Shown one piece after another: positions 1 to 5,937 of a stretch of DNA of 6,118 nt (position 1 is the first letter of the stretch; the number at the start of each line of letters is the position of its first letter). Source of the stretch: Gammaproteobacteria bacterium (GTDB taxonomy: Bacteria; Pseudomonadota; Gammaproteobacteria; Arenicellales; JAOTYS01); contig JAOTYS010000287.1 of NCBI GenBank assembly GCA_029861795.1, forward strand, positions 1 through 6,118, in the 5' to 3' direction. The notes under the pieces were generated by a model that saw nothing but the letters and a program-made list of their open reading frames with translations, had not been told where the DNA came from and did not search any database. The translations under genes were made by a program, and so were the position numbers.

Positions 1-15
1 GTCGTGCAATCAGAT

Positions 16-20
16 GGAGG
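16..20 (+). promoter_or_regulatory. Shine-Dalgarno GGAGG that decides the start of the small gene
   Basis: GGAGG is a perfect match to the anti-Shine-Dalgarno core and sits 5 nt before the ATG at 26. The other in-frame ATG at 14 overlaps this motif and has no comparable site inside the window. Confidence 0.6.
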
Positions 21-25
21 CGAGT

Positions 26-247
26 ATGGTAGACAGGCATCATGAACTTGCCGAGAAAGTCGTCGAAGCATTCAGATCCAACCTGAGCGAGACGACGTGC
101 AGGCAAATTTCCGATAGTGAGTTCAGCCAGCTGGTGGATATGATCAGAGAGGCCATCTCGAAAGAATTGGAAGCCGCTATAGACCTTATTGAGGAGGTGG
201 CGAGAACACTGCGAGAAGGAGTAGATAAACCAGATATCGGTATGTAG
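26..247 (+). CDS. Small charged helical protein of unknown function
   Basis: I do not recognise this 73-residue protein. It has no signal peptide or membrane segment, one cysteine (C25), and a composition rich in Glu, Asp, Leu, Ile and Ala. From about residue 30 to 66 hydrophobic residues recur every 3-4 positions (pattern EFSQLVDMIREAI followed by KELEAAIDLIEEV), which suggests one or two amphipathic helices, possibly a coiled coil. The tail ends DKPDIGM. I chose the ATG at 26 because GGAGG lies 5 nt upstream. An in-frame ATG at 14 overlaps that ribosome binding site, and the frame stays open to the left edge, so a longer protein starting outside the window cannot be excluded. It ends 20 bp from the end of the acyl-CoA ligase gene, which runs the opposite way, so the two are not co-transcribed. 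That it is a real gene rests on the good ribosome binding site, the protein-like helical pattern, and lack of overlap with another gene. Confidence 0.6.
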   Translation: MVDRHHELAEKVVEAFRSNLSETTCRQISDSEFSQLVDMIREAISKELEAAIDLIEEVARTLREGVDKPDIGM

Positions 248-267
248 AAGTTGTCGAAGCTGTGCCG

Positions 268-1989
268 CTAGGTGGCGTCGCCGTGAATGACTTGATCCTT
301 TTTTTCCGGCCGCTGCCCCAGCACCATCTCCCGCATTTGGTATTTCTGTAGCTTGCCGGTGACCGTCATAGGAAACTCTTTGACGAACTGGATGCGCTTC
401 GGGATCTTGAAGTGGGCAATCTTGCCCTTACAGAATTCCTGGATCTCCTGCGCGGCGGCTGTCTCACCGGCATGGAGTTGGATCCAGGCCATCACCTCTT
501 CGCCATAGTATTCATCTGGTACGCCGAATACCGCGACCTCGGCTACCTTGGGATGGGTGAAGATAAAGTCTTCTATCTCCCGAGGATAAATGTTTTCGCC
601 ACCACGAATGATCATCTCCTTAAGCCTGCCGGTAATTTTCACGTACCCCTCCACATCCATGGAGCCCAAGTCACCGGAACGCAACCAGCCGTTTTTGTCC
701 ACCGCTTCGCGAGTGGCTGCGGGATTGCCGTAGTAGCCCTTCATAACGTGATAGCCGCGAAAGCAGATTTCGCCCACTTGTTTAACTGGCAGGGTTCTTC
801 CGCTTTTTAAATCTACAACCTTCACTTCCTGATATGGCAGATTGGTTCCCACCGTTTCGACCCTGCGCTTCATACTATCGTCTCGTGACGTCAGATGCGT
901 GATTGGTGACGCCTCGGTTTCCCCGTAACCGATCAAGATCTCGGCGCAGTGCATCTCCTCCATCACCCGTTTCATCAGTGCGGGTGGACAGGTAGCCCCA
1001 GCCATGATACCGGTGCGTAAGGTGGAAAGATCGAACTCTTTGAATCGCGGATGCTCGAGCTCGGCGATAAACATCGTGGGAACACCATGGATGGCCGTAC
1101 ATCTTTCCACCGCCACCGCCTGTAAAACCGACAAGGCATCGAAATGCTCGCAAGGGATCACGATGCAGGCACCGACGGACAGGCATAGGAGATTGGCGAG
1201 CACCATGCCGAAGCAATGATAAAAAGGGACGGGAACACATAGGCGATCCACTTCGGTGAAATGCATGGCTTGAGCCGAAAAGTAGGCGTTATTAAGTATA
1301 TTATGATGGGTAAGTAGCACCGCCTTAGGGAAGCCGGTGGTGCCAGAGGTGTACTGGATATTAATAGGATCATCCATATCCAAAACAGCAGTCATGCTTT
1401 CGAGTTTGCCCATAGGTACCGTGTCCGCCACCGCTAAGACCTCCTGCCACGTCGTAAAGCCTAGGTGAGGCCGTTTTGTGTGGGTCGAATCGGTCGGGTC
1501 ATACACAACTACCCTTCGCAAAGCAGGAAACGCCTTACTTTTTAGTTCCGGATCGGCACCTTTGAGCTCCGGCATAAGCTCAACCAGCATGGCAATGTAA
1601 TTGCTAGTGCGGTAGCAAGGAATCGAGAAAATGCCTTGGACCTCGGAGTGTTGCAGCGCATACGCGAGCTCTCTTGGTCGGTAAGCAGGGTTTATGTTTA
1701 CTAGGATTACACCGGTGCGAGCGGTAGCCATCTGCAGGAGCAGCCATTCGATATTGTTCGTCGACCAGACGCCGATGCGATCACCTTTATGAATGTCCAT
1801 CGCTATCAATCCCCGGGCAAGACGATCGACGGCTTTTGCCAGGCCGGCATAGGTTAGACGTTGGCTCTGCGGTAGTGACACGACTGCCTCGCGGTCGGGG
1901 AACCGTTCGACGATACTCGCAAAGTGCTCCGAAATCGTGGCCCCAAGTAGAGGCTCAGTACCTCCACGATGAAAGTAACTGTTTTGCAT
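268..1989 (-). CDS. AMP-binding acyl-CoA synthetase (ACSF2-like, medium-chain fatty acid CoA ligase)
   Basis: This 573-residue soluble enzyme should activate a carboxylic acid with ATP to an acyl-adenylate and then transfer the acyl group to CoA. All adenylate-forming family motifs are visible: the phosphate loop YTSGTTGFPK (213-222), followed by LTHHNILNNA, which is typical of the ACSF2/FadD-like branch; GYGETE (354-359); SGDLG (438-442) with the ATP-ribose-binding Asp440; the hinge region GRLKEMIIRGGENIYPREIE (454-473); and the C-terminal PMTVTGKLQK (540-549) with catalytic Lys546. The length is normal and the frame is unbroken. The start is well fixed: GGGAG (1995-1999) lies 5 nt upstream and an in-frame TAG directly precedes the ATG. 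The gene follows the dehydrogenase by 35 bp on the same strand, so an operon is likely. Chain length cannot be read from the sequence. Medium-chain or branched short-chain acids are the family-based guess. Confidence 0.95.
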   Translation of the reverse strand: MQNSYFHRGGTEPLLGATISEHFASIVERFPDREAVVSLPQSQRLTYAGLAKAVDRLARGLIAMDIHKGDRIGVWSTNNIEWLLLQMATARTGVILVNINPAYRPRELAYALQHSEVQGIFSIPCYRTSNYIAMLVELMPELKGADPELKSKAFPALRRVVVYDPTDSTHTKRPHLGFTTWQEVLAVADTVPMGKLESMTAVLDMDDPINIQYTSGTTGFPKAVLLTHHNILNNAYFSAQAMHFTEVDRLCVPVPFYHCFGMVLANLLCLSVGACIVIPCEHFDALSVLQAVAVERCTAIHGVPTMFIAELEHPRFKEFDLSTLRTGIMAGATCPPALMKRVMEEMHCAEILIGYGETEASPITHLTSRDDSMKRRVETVGTNLPYQEVKVVDLKSGRTLPVKQVGEICFRGYHVMKGYYGNPAATREAVDKNGWLRSGDLGSMDVEGYVKITGRLKEMIIRGGENIYPREIEDFIFTHPKVAEVAVFGVPDEYYGEEVMAWIQLHAGETAAAQEIQEFCKGKIAHFKIPKRIQFVKEFPMTVTGKLQKYQMREMVLGQRPEKKDQVIHGDAT

Positions 1990-2024
1990 CTATGCTCCCA
2001 CTGGCCTGTTTCCCCTCGCCTCCT

Positions 2025-3161
2025 CTATGCGGGAGAACCCGCGTGGGCGCTAAAGAGCGCCCAACGCCGCACGCTCATTGCCTTCTTTACTCGCTGTACG
2101 GCGAGCTCGATGGCAGCGGCTCGGGGTGGGATCCCTTTTCGGTTGGCATCTTCTAACACGCGCGCAGTATTGCGGCGTAACTTCTCCTGTATGGCCTCGA
2201 ACGCAGTTGCTTCACTTGCTCGCTGATACTCCATGGCGGCGCAAATGACGCCGCCCGCGTTGGCGATAAAGTCGGGCACGCAGAGCACGCCGCGCTCATG
2301 AAGATACTCTTCTGCGTCGACGGTGACGGGTATGTTGGCACCTTCGACGATCAGTTTAGTCTTTAAGCGATGGACATTGCGCTCGTTTATGACATCTGGC
2401 CGCGCAGCCGGAATCCAGATATCGCACTCGATGTCAATCACGGCGTCACTTGGAAGCGCTTCCCCTCCAGAATATGCGGCAACACTTTGGCCTGTGCCCT
2501 TCCATGCAATAAGTTTGTCGACGTCCAATCCATTCGGATCTTGGATCGCCCCGCGTGAATCGGCCGCGCCCACCAGCACTGTACCCTTCTCCACCAGAAA
2601 ACGAGCCGCGTGCATGCCAACGGCCCCGAAACCCTGAACAACAGCGCGCGCTCCTTTCAGCTTGAAATCACAATACTCGAGGGCCACATCTGTGGCGTGA
2701 GTTAAGCCCCATCCCGTCGCCCCGATCTCATCCAGCGGAATGCCACCAATTTCGCGGGGCAACCCCAATGAACGGCCGATCTCGTCATGCACCCAGGCCA
2801 TACATTCCTCATCCGTTCCCATGTCGGGTCCGAAGATGTAATCGCGCTCGCCTCTCAGAGCGCAAGCGAGGGCCCTTATCAGATCCTCTTTGTCGCGCTT
2901 CGGCATCCTCGGATCACCGTAGAGCACCGACTTACCCCCACCATGTGGCAAACCAGCCGCGGCATTCTTCAGGGTCATCGCACGTGCGAGGCGGACACAT
3001 TCGTCGAGGCTGACATCAGGCGACATCCGCAGACCGCCGATCGACGGCCCAGCCGCCACATTGTCCACCACTAGGATAGCCTTAAGGCCTACCGACGGCT
3101 CATAGACATGAATGACTTTTGCAGGCCCTAGCTCGTCCGCGAATCGGAATACGTCTTTCAT
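2025..3161 (-). CDS. Glu/Leu/Phe/Val dehydrogenase family protein, probably a branched-chain/hydrophobic amino acid dehydrogenase
   Basis: This 378-residue cytoplasmic NAD(P)-dependent enzyme should interconvert an L-amino acid with its 2-keto acid and ammonia. The N-terminal domain has GPSIGGLRM (38-46), Lys65 in MTLK, the catalytic Lys77 in HGGGK, and the catalytic Asp113 in GPDMGTD. The Rossmann domain has GFGAVG (177-182) with Asp201 at the end of the second strand. NAD is plausible, but this residue alone does not settle the cofactor. VEGANIPVT (272-280) and NAGGV (301-305) complete the family signature. Residue positions match leucine dehydrogenase (about 364 residues) better than glutamate dehydrogenase (about 420-450). 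The two residues that hold the glutamate side chain, Lys89 and Ser380 in Clostridium symbiosum GDH, align with Ile41 and Ala308 here. AAGGA (3167-3171) lies 5 nt before the ATG. The gene is followed after 35 bp by the acyl-CoA ligase. Phenylalanine or an untested amino acid remains possible. Confidence 0.92.
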   Translation of the reverse strand: MKDVFRFADELGPAKVIHVYEPSVGLKAILVVDNVAAGPSIGGLRMSPDVSLDECVRLARAMTLKNAAAGLPHGGGKSVLYGDPRMPKRDKEDLIRALACALRGERDYIFGPDMGTDEECMAWVHDEIGRSLGLPREIGGIPLDEIGATGWGLTHATDVALEYCDFKLKGARAVVQGFGAVGMHAARFLVEKGTVLVGAADSRGAIQDPNGLDVDKLIAWKGTGQSVAAYSGGEALPSDAVIDIECDIWIPAARPDVINERNVHRLKTKLIVEGANIPVTVDAEEYLHERGVLCVPDFIANAGGVICAAMEYQRASEATAFEAIQEKLRRNTARVLEDANRKGIPPRAAAIELAVQRVKKAMSVRRWALFSAHAGSPA

Positions 3162-3236
3162 CGTCGTCCTTCTCGGTGTTTCACAATTAGCGGCAATTCC
3201 GCCTCAATACCAAACCATGATTCGTCGCGTTTATCT

Positions 3237-3250
3237 TTGATTCAGGTCAA
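3237..3250 (+). promoter_or_regulatory. FNR/Anr/Dnr-type binding site (TTGAT-N4-GTCAA)
   Basis: TTGAT TCAG GTCAA matches the FNR-family consensus TTGAT-N4-ATCAA at 9 of 10 half-site bases with the correct 4-nt spacer. Its centre lies 40.5 to 41.5 bp upstream of the start point predicted from the -10 hexamer at 3272-3277, which is the class II activator position. FNR-type regulators are oxygen- or nitric oxide-responsive members of the CRP family. The regulator itself is not in this window, and FNR, Anr and Dnr cannot be told apart from the site. Confidence 0.6.
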
Positions 3251-3261
3251 TAATCTCGTAC

Positions 3262-3274
3262 CTAGCGTCGCTAG
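3262..3274. repeat. 13-bp perfect palindrome overlapping the -10 element
   Basis: CTAGCG-T-CGCTAG is a perfect inverted repeat with a 1-bp centre. It lies between the FNR-type box and the -10 element and shares TAG with the -10 hexamer. A protein bound here would block RNA polymerase, so it could be a repressor operator. I do not recognise the motif as the site of a known family. Confidence 0.45.
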
Positions 3275-3277
3275 AAT
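3272..3277 (+). promoter_or_regulatory. Predicted -10 element (TAGAAT) of the hsp20 promoter
   Basis: TAGAAT differs from TATAAT at one base. The positions where a -35 would lie with a 17-bp spacer (3249-3254, AATAAT) do not resemble TTGACA, as expected for an activator-dependent promoter. The predicted start point is near 3284-3285, giving a leader of about 50 nt. Confidence 0.5.
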
Positions 3278-3314
3278 TAATTGCTGCCTTTCAACTATCT
3301 TGAACCAGGAATCG

Positions 3315-3327
3315 ATCTCTAGGAGAT
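3315..3327 (+). promoter_or_regulatory. hsp20 ribosome binding site inside a small hairpin
   Basis: ATCTC-TAG-GAGAT is a perfect 5-bp inverted repeat with a 3-nt loop. The Shine-Dalgarno AGGAG (3321-3325) falls in its loop and 3' arm, 8 nt before the ATG at 3334. In RNA the 5' arm could mask the ribosome binding site. The stem is short and weak, so temperature-controlled opening is only a hypothesis. An alternative pairing exists between TATCT (3296-3300) and AGATA (3324-3328). Confidence 0.35.
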
Positions 3328-3333
3328 ATTGAC

Positions 3334-3853
3334 ATGTCGACACTCGAACAGCTTCGTGAAGGAATTGGACAGGCATGGATCCATCTCGCGGAAGGCTGGC
3401 GCCATCTGTACGACCGCGCATCGCGGGCGCTAACTAAGTTCACGCCCGTGTGCCGGGAAGGGGAAATAGACAATGTGGATGATTATGTCGCGCGTGAGGG
3501 TGCGCGCTGGGCGCTGTTGGCGGCCGAAGTACTCGAAATGACAATCAGATCGTCGCAAAGCTAGAAGCACCGGGGTTGAACGCGAATGATTTTGATATCC
3601 GAGTACTTAACGACATGCTCATCGTAAGCGGAAAAAGCACGTGGAACGAGAAGAAACGCGGGGGCGATTTCACCTCATGGAGTGCACCTACGGCAGTTTC
3701 GAACGGACCATCCCACTGCCCGCCGGCGCGGATGGACCGGGTGCGCACGCCAAATACCGCAACGGCGTCCTGCGCATCACTTTGTCAAAGACAAAATCCC
3801 GCTCGCAGCAACGTATTTTAGGGTCGAATGATCTGCAGGCGGCCCATACATAG
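3334..3853 (+). pseudogene. hsp20: Small heat-shock protein (Hsp20/alpha-crystallin), two frameshifts
   Basis: Small heat-shock proteins are ATP-independent holdases that form oligomers around unfolding proteins in the cytoplasm. Joining three frames gives a 173-residue protein of normal size. Residues 1-68 are read from 3334 and carry the N-terminal arm (LEQLREGIGQAW, LAEGWRHL) seen in a proteobacterial Hsp20 group. Residues 69-104 are read from 3537 (VAKLEAPGL, the start of the alpha-crystallin domain). Residues 105-173 are read from 3644 (GRFHLMECTYGSFERTIPLP, then GVLRITLSK at 145-153). Each join needs one extra base in a short run: an A near 3536-3538 and a G near 3643-3644. As written, translation stops at 3564 after 76 residues, before the chaperone domain. 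The final 20 residues are poorly conserved, and an I-x-I/V tail motif is not clear. It could be a recent pseudogene, or an intact gene with two sequencing deletions; the large neighbouring genes are unbroken. Confidence 0.85.
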
Positions 3854-4077
3854 TGGGAATCACCCGCATCGATAAAACCACCTTCGAGTGCAAACGTCTC
3901 ACTAACGTCGTAGCCAACAAACGCCTTTATACCCCTGTCGTCATCGAACCCCTGTTTGTCGACATTAGAACTGCCTACGCCAATACCAACATACCAGTGG
4001 GATTCGGTCGCAGCTCTAACCGGCTTTGCAACCATACCCATGACGAGGATGCCGATTGCAATGATGAGCCAATTCAC
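3688..4077 (-). pseudogene. Truncated outer-membrane beta-barrel (OmpA-like) protein, 5' part only
   Basis: The frame starts at a GTG (4075-4077). It encodes a signal peptide of about 22 residues, with hydrophobic LIIAIGILVMGMVA then KPVRAA as the cleavage region. Two short stretches follow that look like the first strands of an eight-stranded outer-membrane barrel: HWYVGIGVGSSN (27-38) and IKAFVGYDVSETFALEGGFIDAG (50-72, here split by a turn). After about residue 76 (near 3850) the frame runs antisense through the hsp20 gene and no longer looks like a barrel; it stops at 3688. Such proteins are usually 170-220 residues, so well over half of the gene is missing. No good Shine-Dalgarno precedes the GTG, and an in-frame TAA at 4111-4113 limits any upstream extension. 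It lies 54 bp after the sigma factor gene on the same strand. It is probably a remnant left by a deletion or rearrangement that joined it tail to tail with hsp20. Confidence 0.6.
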
Positions 4078-4084
4078 CGTACTA

Positions 4085-4096
4085 GTTCCGAGGAAC
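4085..4096. repeat. 12-bp palindrome GTTCCGAGGAAC between sigma factor and barrel remnant
   Basis: GTTCC-GA-GGAAC is a perfect inverted repeat in the 54-bp gap. It has no following T-run, so it does not look like an intrinsic terminator, and the 2-nt centre is too tight for the full RNA hairpin. A protein site or chance are both possible. Confidence 0.3.
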
Positions 4097-4131
4097 GTAG
4101 GATCTTCGTGTTACGCCGCCGACTATTGCAA

Positions 4132-5937
4132 CTAGTCTTCGAGAAAGCTGCGCAGGGGTACAGTGACGCGTGCCTCACGAAGTTTGTGCAAGGCGTTCGC
4201 TTCGATTTGTCGTATGCGTTCTCGGCTGACATCAAACTCTTTGCCGACCTCCTCAAGGGTATGGGTACTGTCCATACCAATACCAAACCGCATTGCCAGA
4301 ACTTTCGCTTCGCGCGGGGTTAGCACCTTAAGAAGGTCTCGCGTTCCTGCTTCCAACTGAACATTCGTAACCGACTCCAACGGCGCCTGAATGCTTTCAT
4401 CTTCGATAAAATCACCAATTTGTGCGTTGTCGTCGTCGCCGACCGGCGTCTCCATAGAAATTGGCTGCTTAGCAATCTTTAGCATCTTGAGGACGGCATC
4501 TTCTGGCAGGTTCAAGCGTGCCGCCAGTTCTTGCGGCAGTGCGTGTCGACCGGTCTCCTGCAATATTTGGCCAGAGATCCAGAATAGCTTGCTCAGCCGC
4601 TCGATCATGTGAACCGGTATTCGGATAGTACGAGCATGATCGGCGATGGCACGGGTGATCGCCTGGCGAATCCACCAGTGCGCGTATGTGGAGAACTTAT
4701 AACCACGGCGGTACTCGAATCTGTCTACCGCCTTCATCAATCCAATATTACCTTCTTGAATCAGGTCCGAGAACGGTAGCCCGCGGCCTCGATACTTCTT
4801 CGCAATCGAAATCACGAGCCGGAGATTGGCCTCAATCATTTCCTTTTTGGCACGTTGGCCCTTAGCGCTGCCAATAGATATACGCCGGCTGATCTCCTTT
4901 AGTTCTCCAATCGGCAGACCAGCCTTTGCTGCGAGCTTGCGCAGCTCTTCCTGGGCGTCGCGAATCTCGCCAGTACGTGCTTCCAGCACATCCACGTCAC
5001 CGGTTCGACTTATGATCAAAATGTTCAGCCACTCCAGACTCGTTTCGTTGCCCACAAAGGTTTCGAGGAACAGCTGACGTGGTACCCGCGCCTTGTCGAC
5101 ACATATAGCGGTAATCGTGCGCTCGAGTCTGTGCATCTGTCTTACCAGATCACGAATTCTTGCAGAAAACCGGTTGATCTCGCCCGGAACAAAGTTTATC
5201 TGCAGAAACGCGTCGGCCAGCTGCCGTCGGACCCTCCTGACCTGGGGACTGCCGACTCCATACCTGTTAAGCGCTCTTGCGAGACGATCGTGATGCTTGT
5301 GCATCTGCGCAAACCGCTCACTGACTTGCTCGATATCTAGACCTTTGTTCTTGACGCCGATTGCTGCATCGTCGACGTCATCCCTGGACCCTACGTGCGA
5401 CGTTTGCGTCGAAATTGCGACAGTCTCTTTGAGACTGGCCGTGCTGTTGACTAGGTCGGTCCAGCGCTTTTCGCCCGCTTCGATGCACTTGGCCATACGC
5501 AGCGCTTCGGTCGCAGCTAACGGGCAAGCAGCGATAGCCTCGACACTCTCGCGGGCGCCCTCTTCGATACGCTTGGCCAGTGCAATTTCATCCTCGCGCG
5601 TGAGCAAATCCACAAGTCCCATTTGCTGCATATACATGCGTAGCGAGTCTTTGCTGCGGCCCACGTCCTCGAGCGCGGTCGTTAGGGCTGCTTGCGCTTC
5701 CTCGGCAGCTTCTTCGTCGGCCGATTCTGGCTTCAGCAGCAGGGTGTCACGGTCCGGCGGCTCGTCAAAAATCTGAATACCGATATCATCGATCACGCTA
5801 ACTGCCATCTCCATGTGGTCTGTGTCGTGCATGATATCCGGCATGTAGTCGTTGATCTCACGATAGGTGAGAAAGCCCTGCTCTCTACCCTTGAGAATCA
5901 GGTCTTTGAATTCCAAGCGTTTCGTTTGCAACTCCAT
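4132..5937 (-). CDS. rpoD: RpoD-like primary-type sigma-70 factor, possibly a second copy
   Basis: This 601-residue RNA polymerase sigma subunit directs promoter recognition. Domains in order: region 1.1 (about 1-70, [16 protein letters not shown]); region 1.2 (about 97-130, [29 protein letters not shown] split over this span); a non-conserved insert (about 130-355, with [10 protein letters not shown]); region 2 (365-435); region 3 (440-525, GDFIED in the finger); region 4 (535-601). Numbering runs 12 below E. coli RpoD (613 residues). The residues that read the -10 (W421, W422, Q425, T428), the extended -10 (H443, E446) and the -35 (R572, E573, R576, Q577) are kept. Differences include H420 for T432, N581 for K593 and H584 for R596, and the end reads [15 protein letters not shown]. 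The gene is intact. The only ATG matching the family N-terminus is at 5937, after an in-frame TAA (5947-5949). No rpsU or dnaG is visible nearby, which weakly favours a paralogue over the housekeeping gene. Confidence 0.93.
   Translation of the reverse strand: MELQTKRLEFKDLILKGREQGFLTYREINDYMPDIMHDTDHMEMAVSVIDDIGIQIFDEPPDRDTLLLKPESADEEAAEEAQAALTTALEDVGRSKDSLRMYMQQMGLVDLLTREDEIALAKRIEEGARESVEAIAACPLAATEALRMAKCIEAGEKRWTDLVNSTASLKETVAISTQTSHVGSRDDVDDAAIGVKNKGLDIEQVSERFAQMHKHHDRLARALNRYGVGSPQVRRVRRQLADAFLQINFVPGEINRFSARIRDLVRQMHRLERTITAICVDKARVPRQLFLETFVGNETSLEWLNILIISRTGDVDVLEARTGEIRDAQEELRKLAAKAGLPIGELKEISRRISIGSAKGQRAKKEMIEANLRLVISIAKKYRGRGLPFSDLIQEGNIGLMKAVDRFEYRRGYKFSTYAHWWIRQAITRAIADHARTIRIPVHMIERLSKLFWISGQILQETGRHALPQELAARLNLPEDAVLKMLKIAKQPISMETPVGDDDNAQIGDFIEDESIQAPLESVTNVQLEAGTRDLLKVLTPREAKVLAMRFGIGMDSTHTLEEVGKEFDVSRERIRQIEANALHKLREARVTVPLRSFLED

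Larger units (their letters stand above)
3162..3333. promoter_or_regulatory. Divergent control region between the dehydrogenase operon and hsp20
   Basis: This 172-bp gap separates the start codons of two divergent genes. The recognisable elements (FNR-type box, -10, palindrome, ribosome binding site hairpin) fit transcription toward hsp20 and are listed separately. For the dehydrogenase direction I found only its ribosome binding site, AAGGA. The minus-strand TTGACC inside the FNR box resembles a -35, but no acceptable -10 lies 16-18 nt after it, so that promoter is not located. A short inverted repeat, GCGG-CAATT-CCGC (3190-3202), is too weak to name. Confidence 0.6.

Noticed and set aside
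412..810. 132-codon plus-strand open frame
   Set aside because: It is antisense to the conserved C-terminal domain of the acyl-CoA ligase.
875..1240. 121-codon minus-strand open frame
   Set aside because: It is a different frame of the acyl-CoA ligase gene, rich in Arg and low-complexity stretches, with no family features.
3245..3250. TTGACC on the minus strand as a -35 for the dehydrogenase operon
   Set aside because: No reasonable -10 lies 16-18 nt downstream on that strand, and the bases are better explained as half of the FNR-type box.
3853..4323. 156-codon plus-strand open frame
   Set aside because: It runs antisense through the barrel remnant and the conserved region 4 of the sigma factor, where the minus strand is clearly coding. 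It has no ribosome binding site or recognisable motif.
5297..5776. 159-codon plus-strand open frame
   Set aside because: It lies antisense inside the sigma factor gene, is dominated by Ser/Ala/Arg from reversed codons, and resembles no family.
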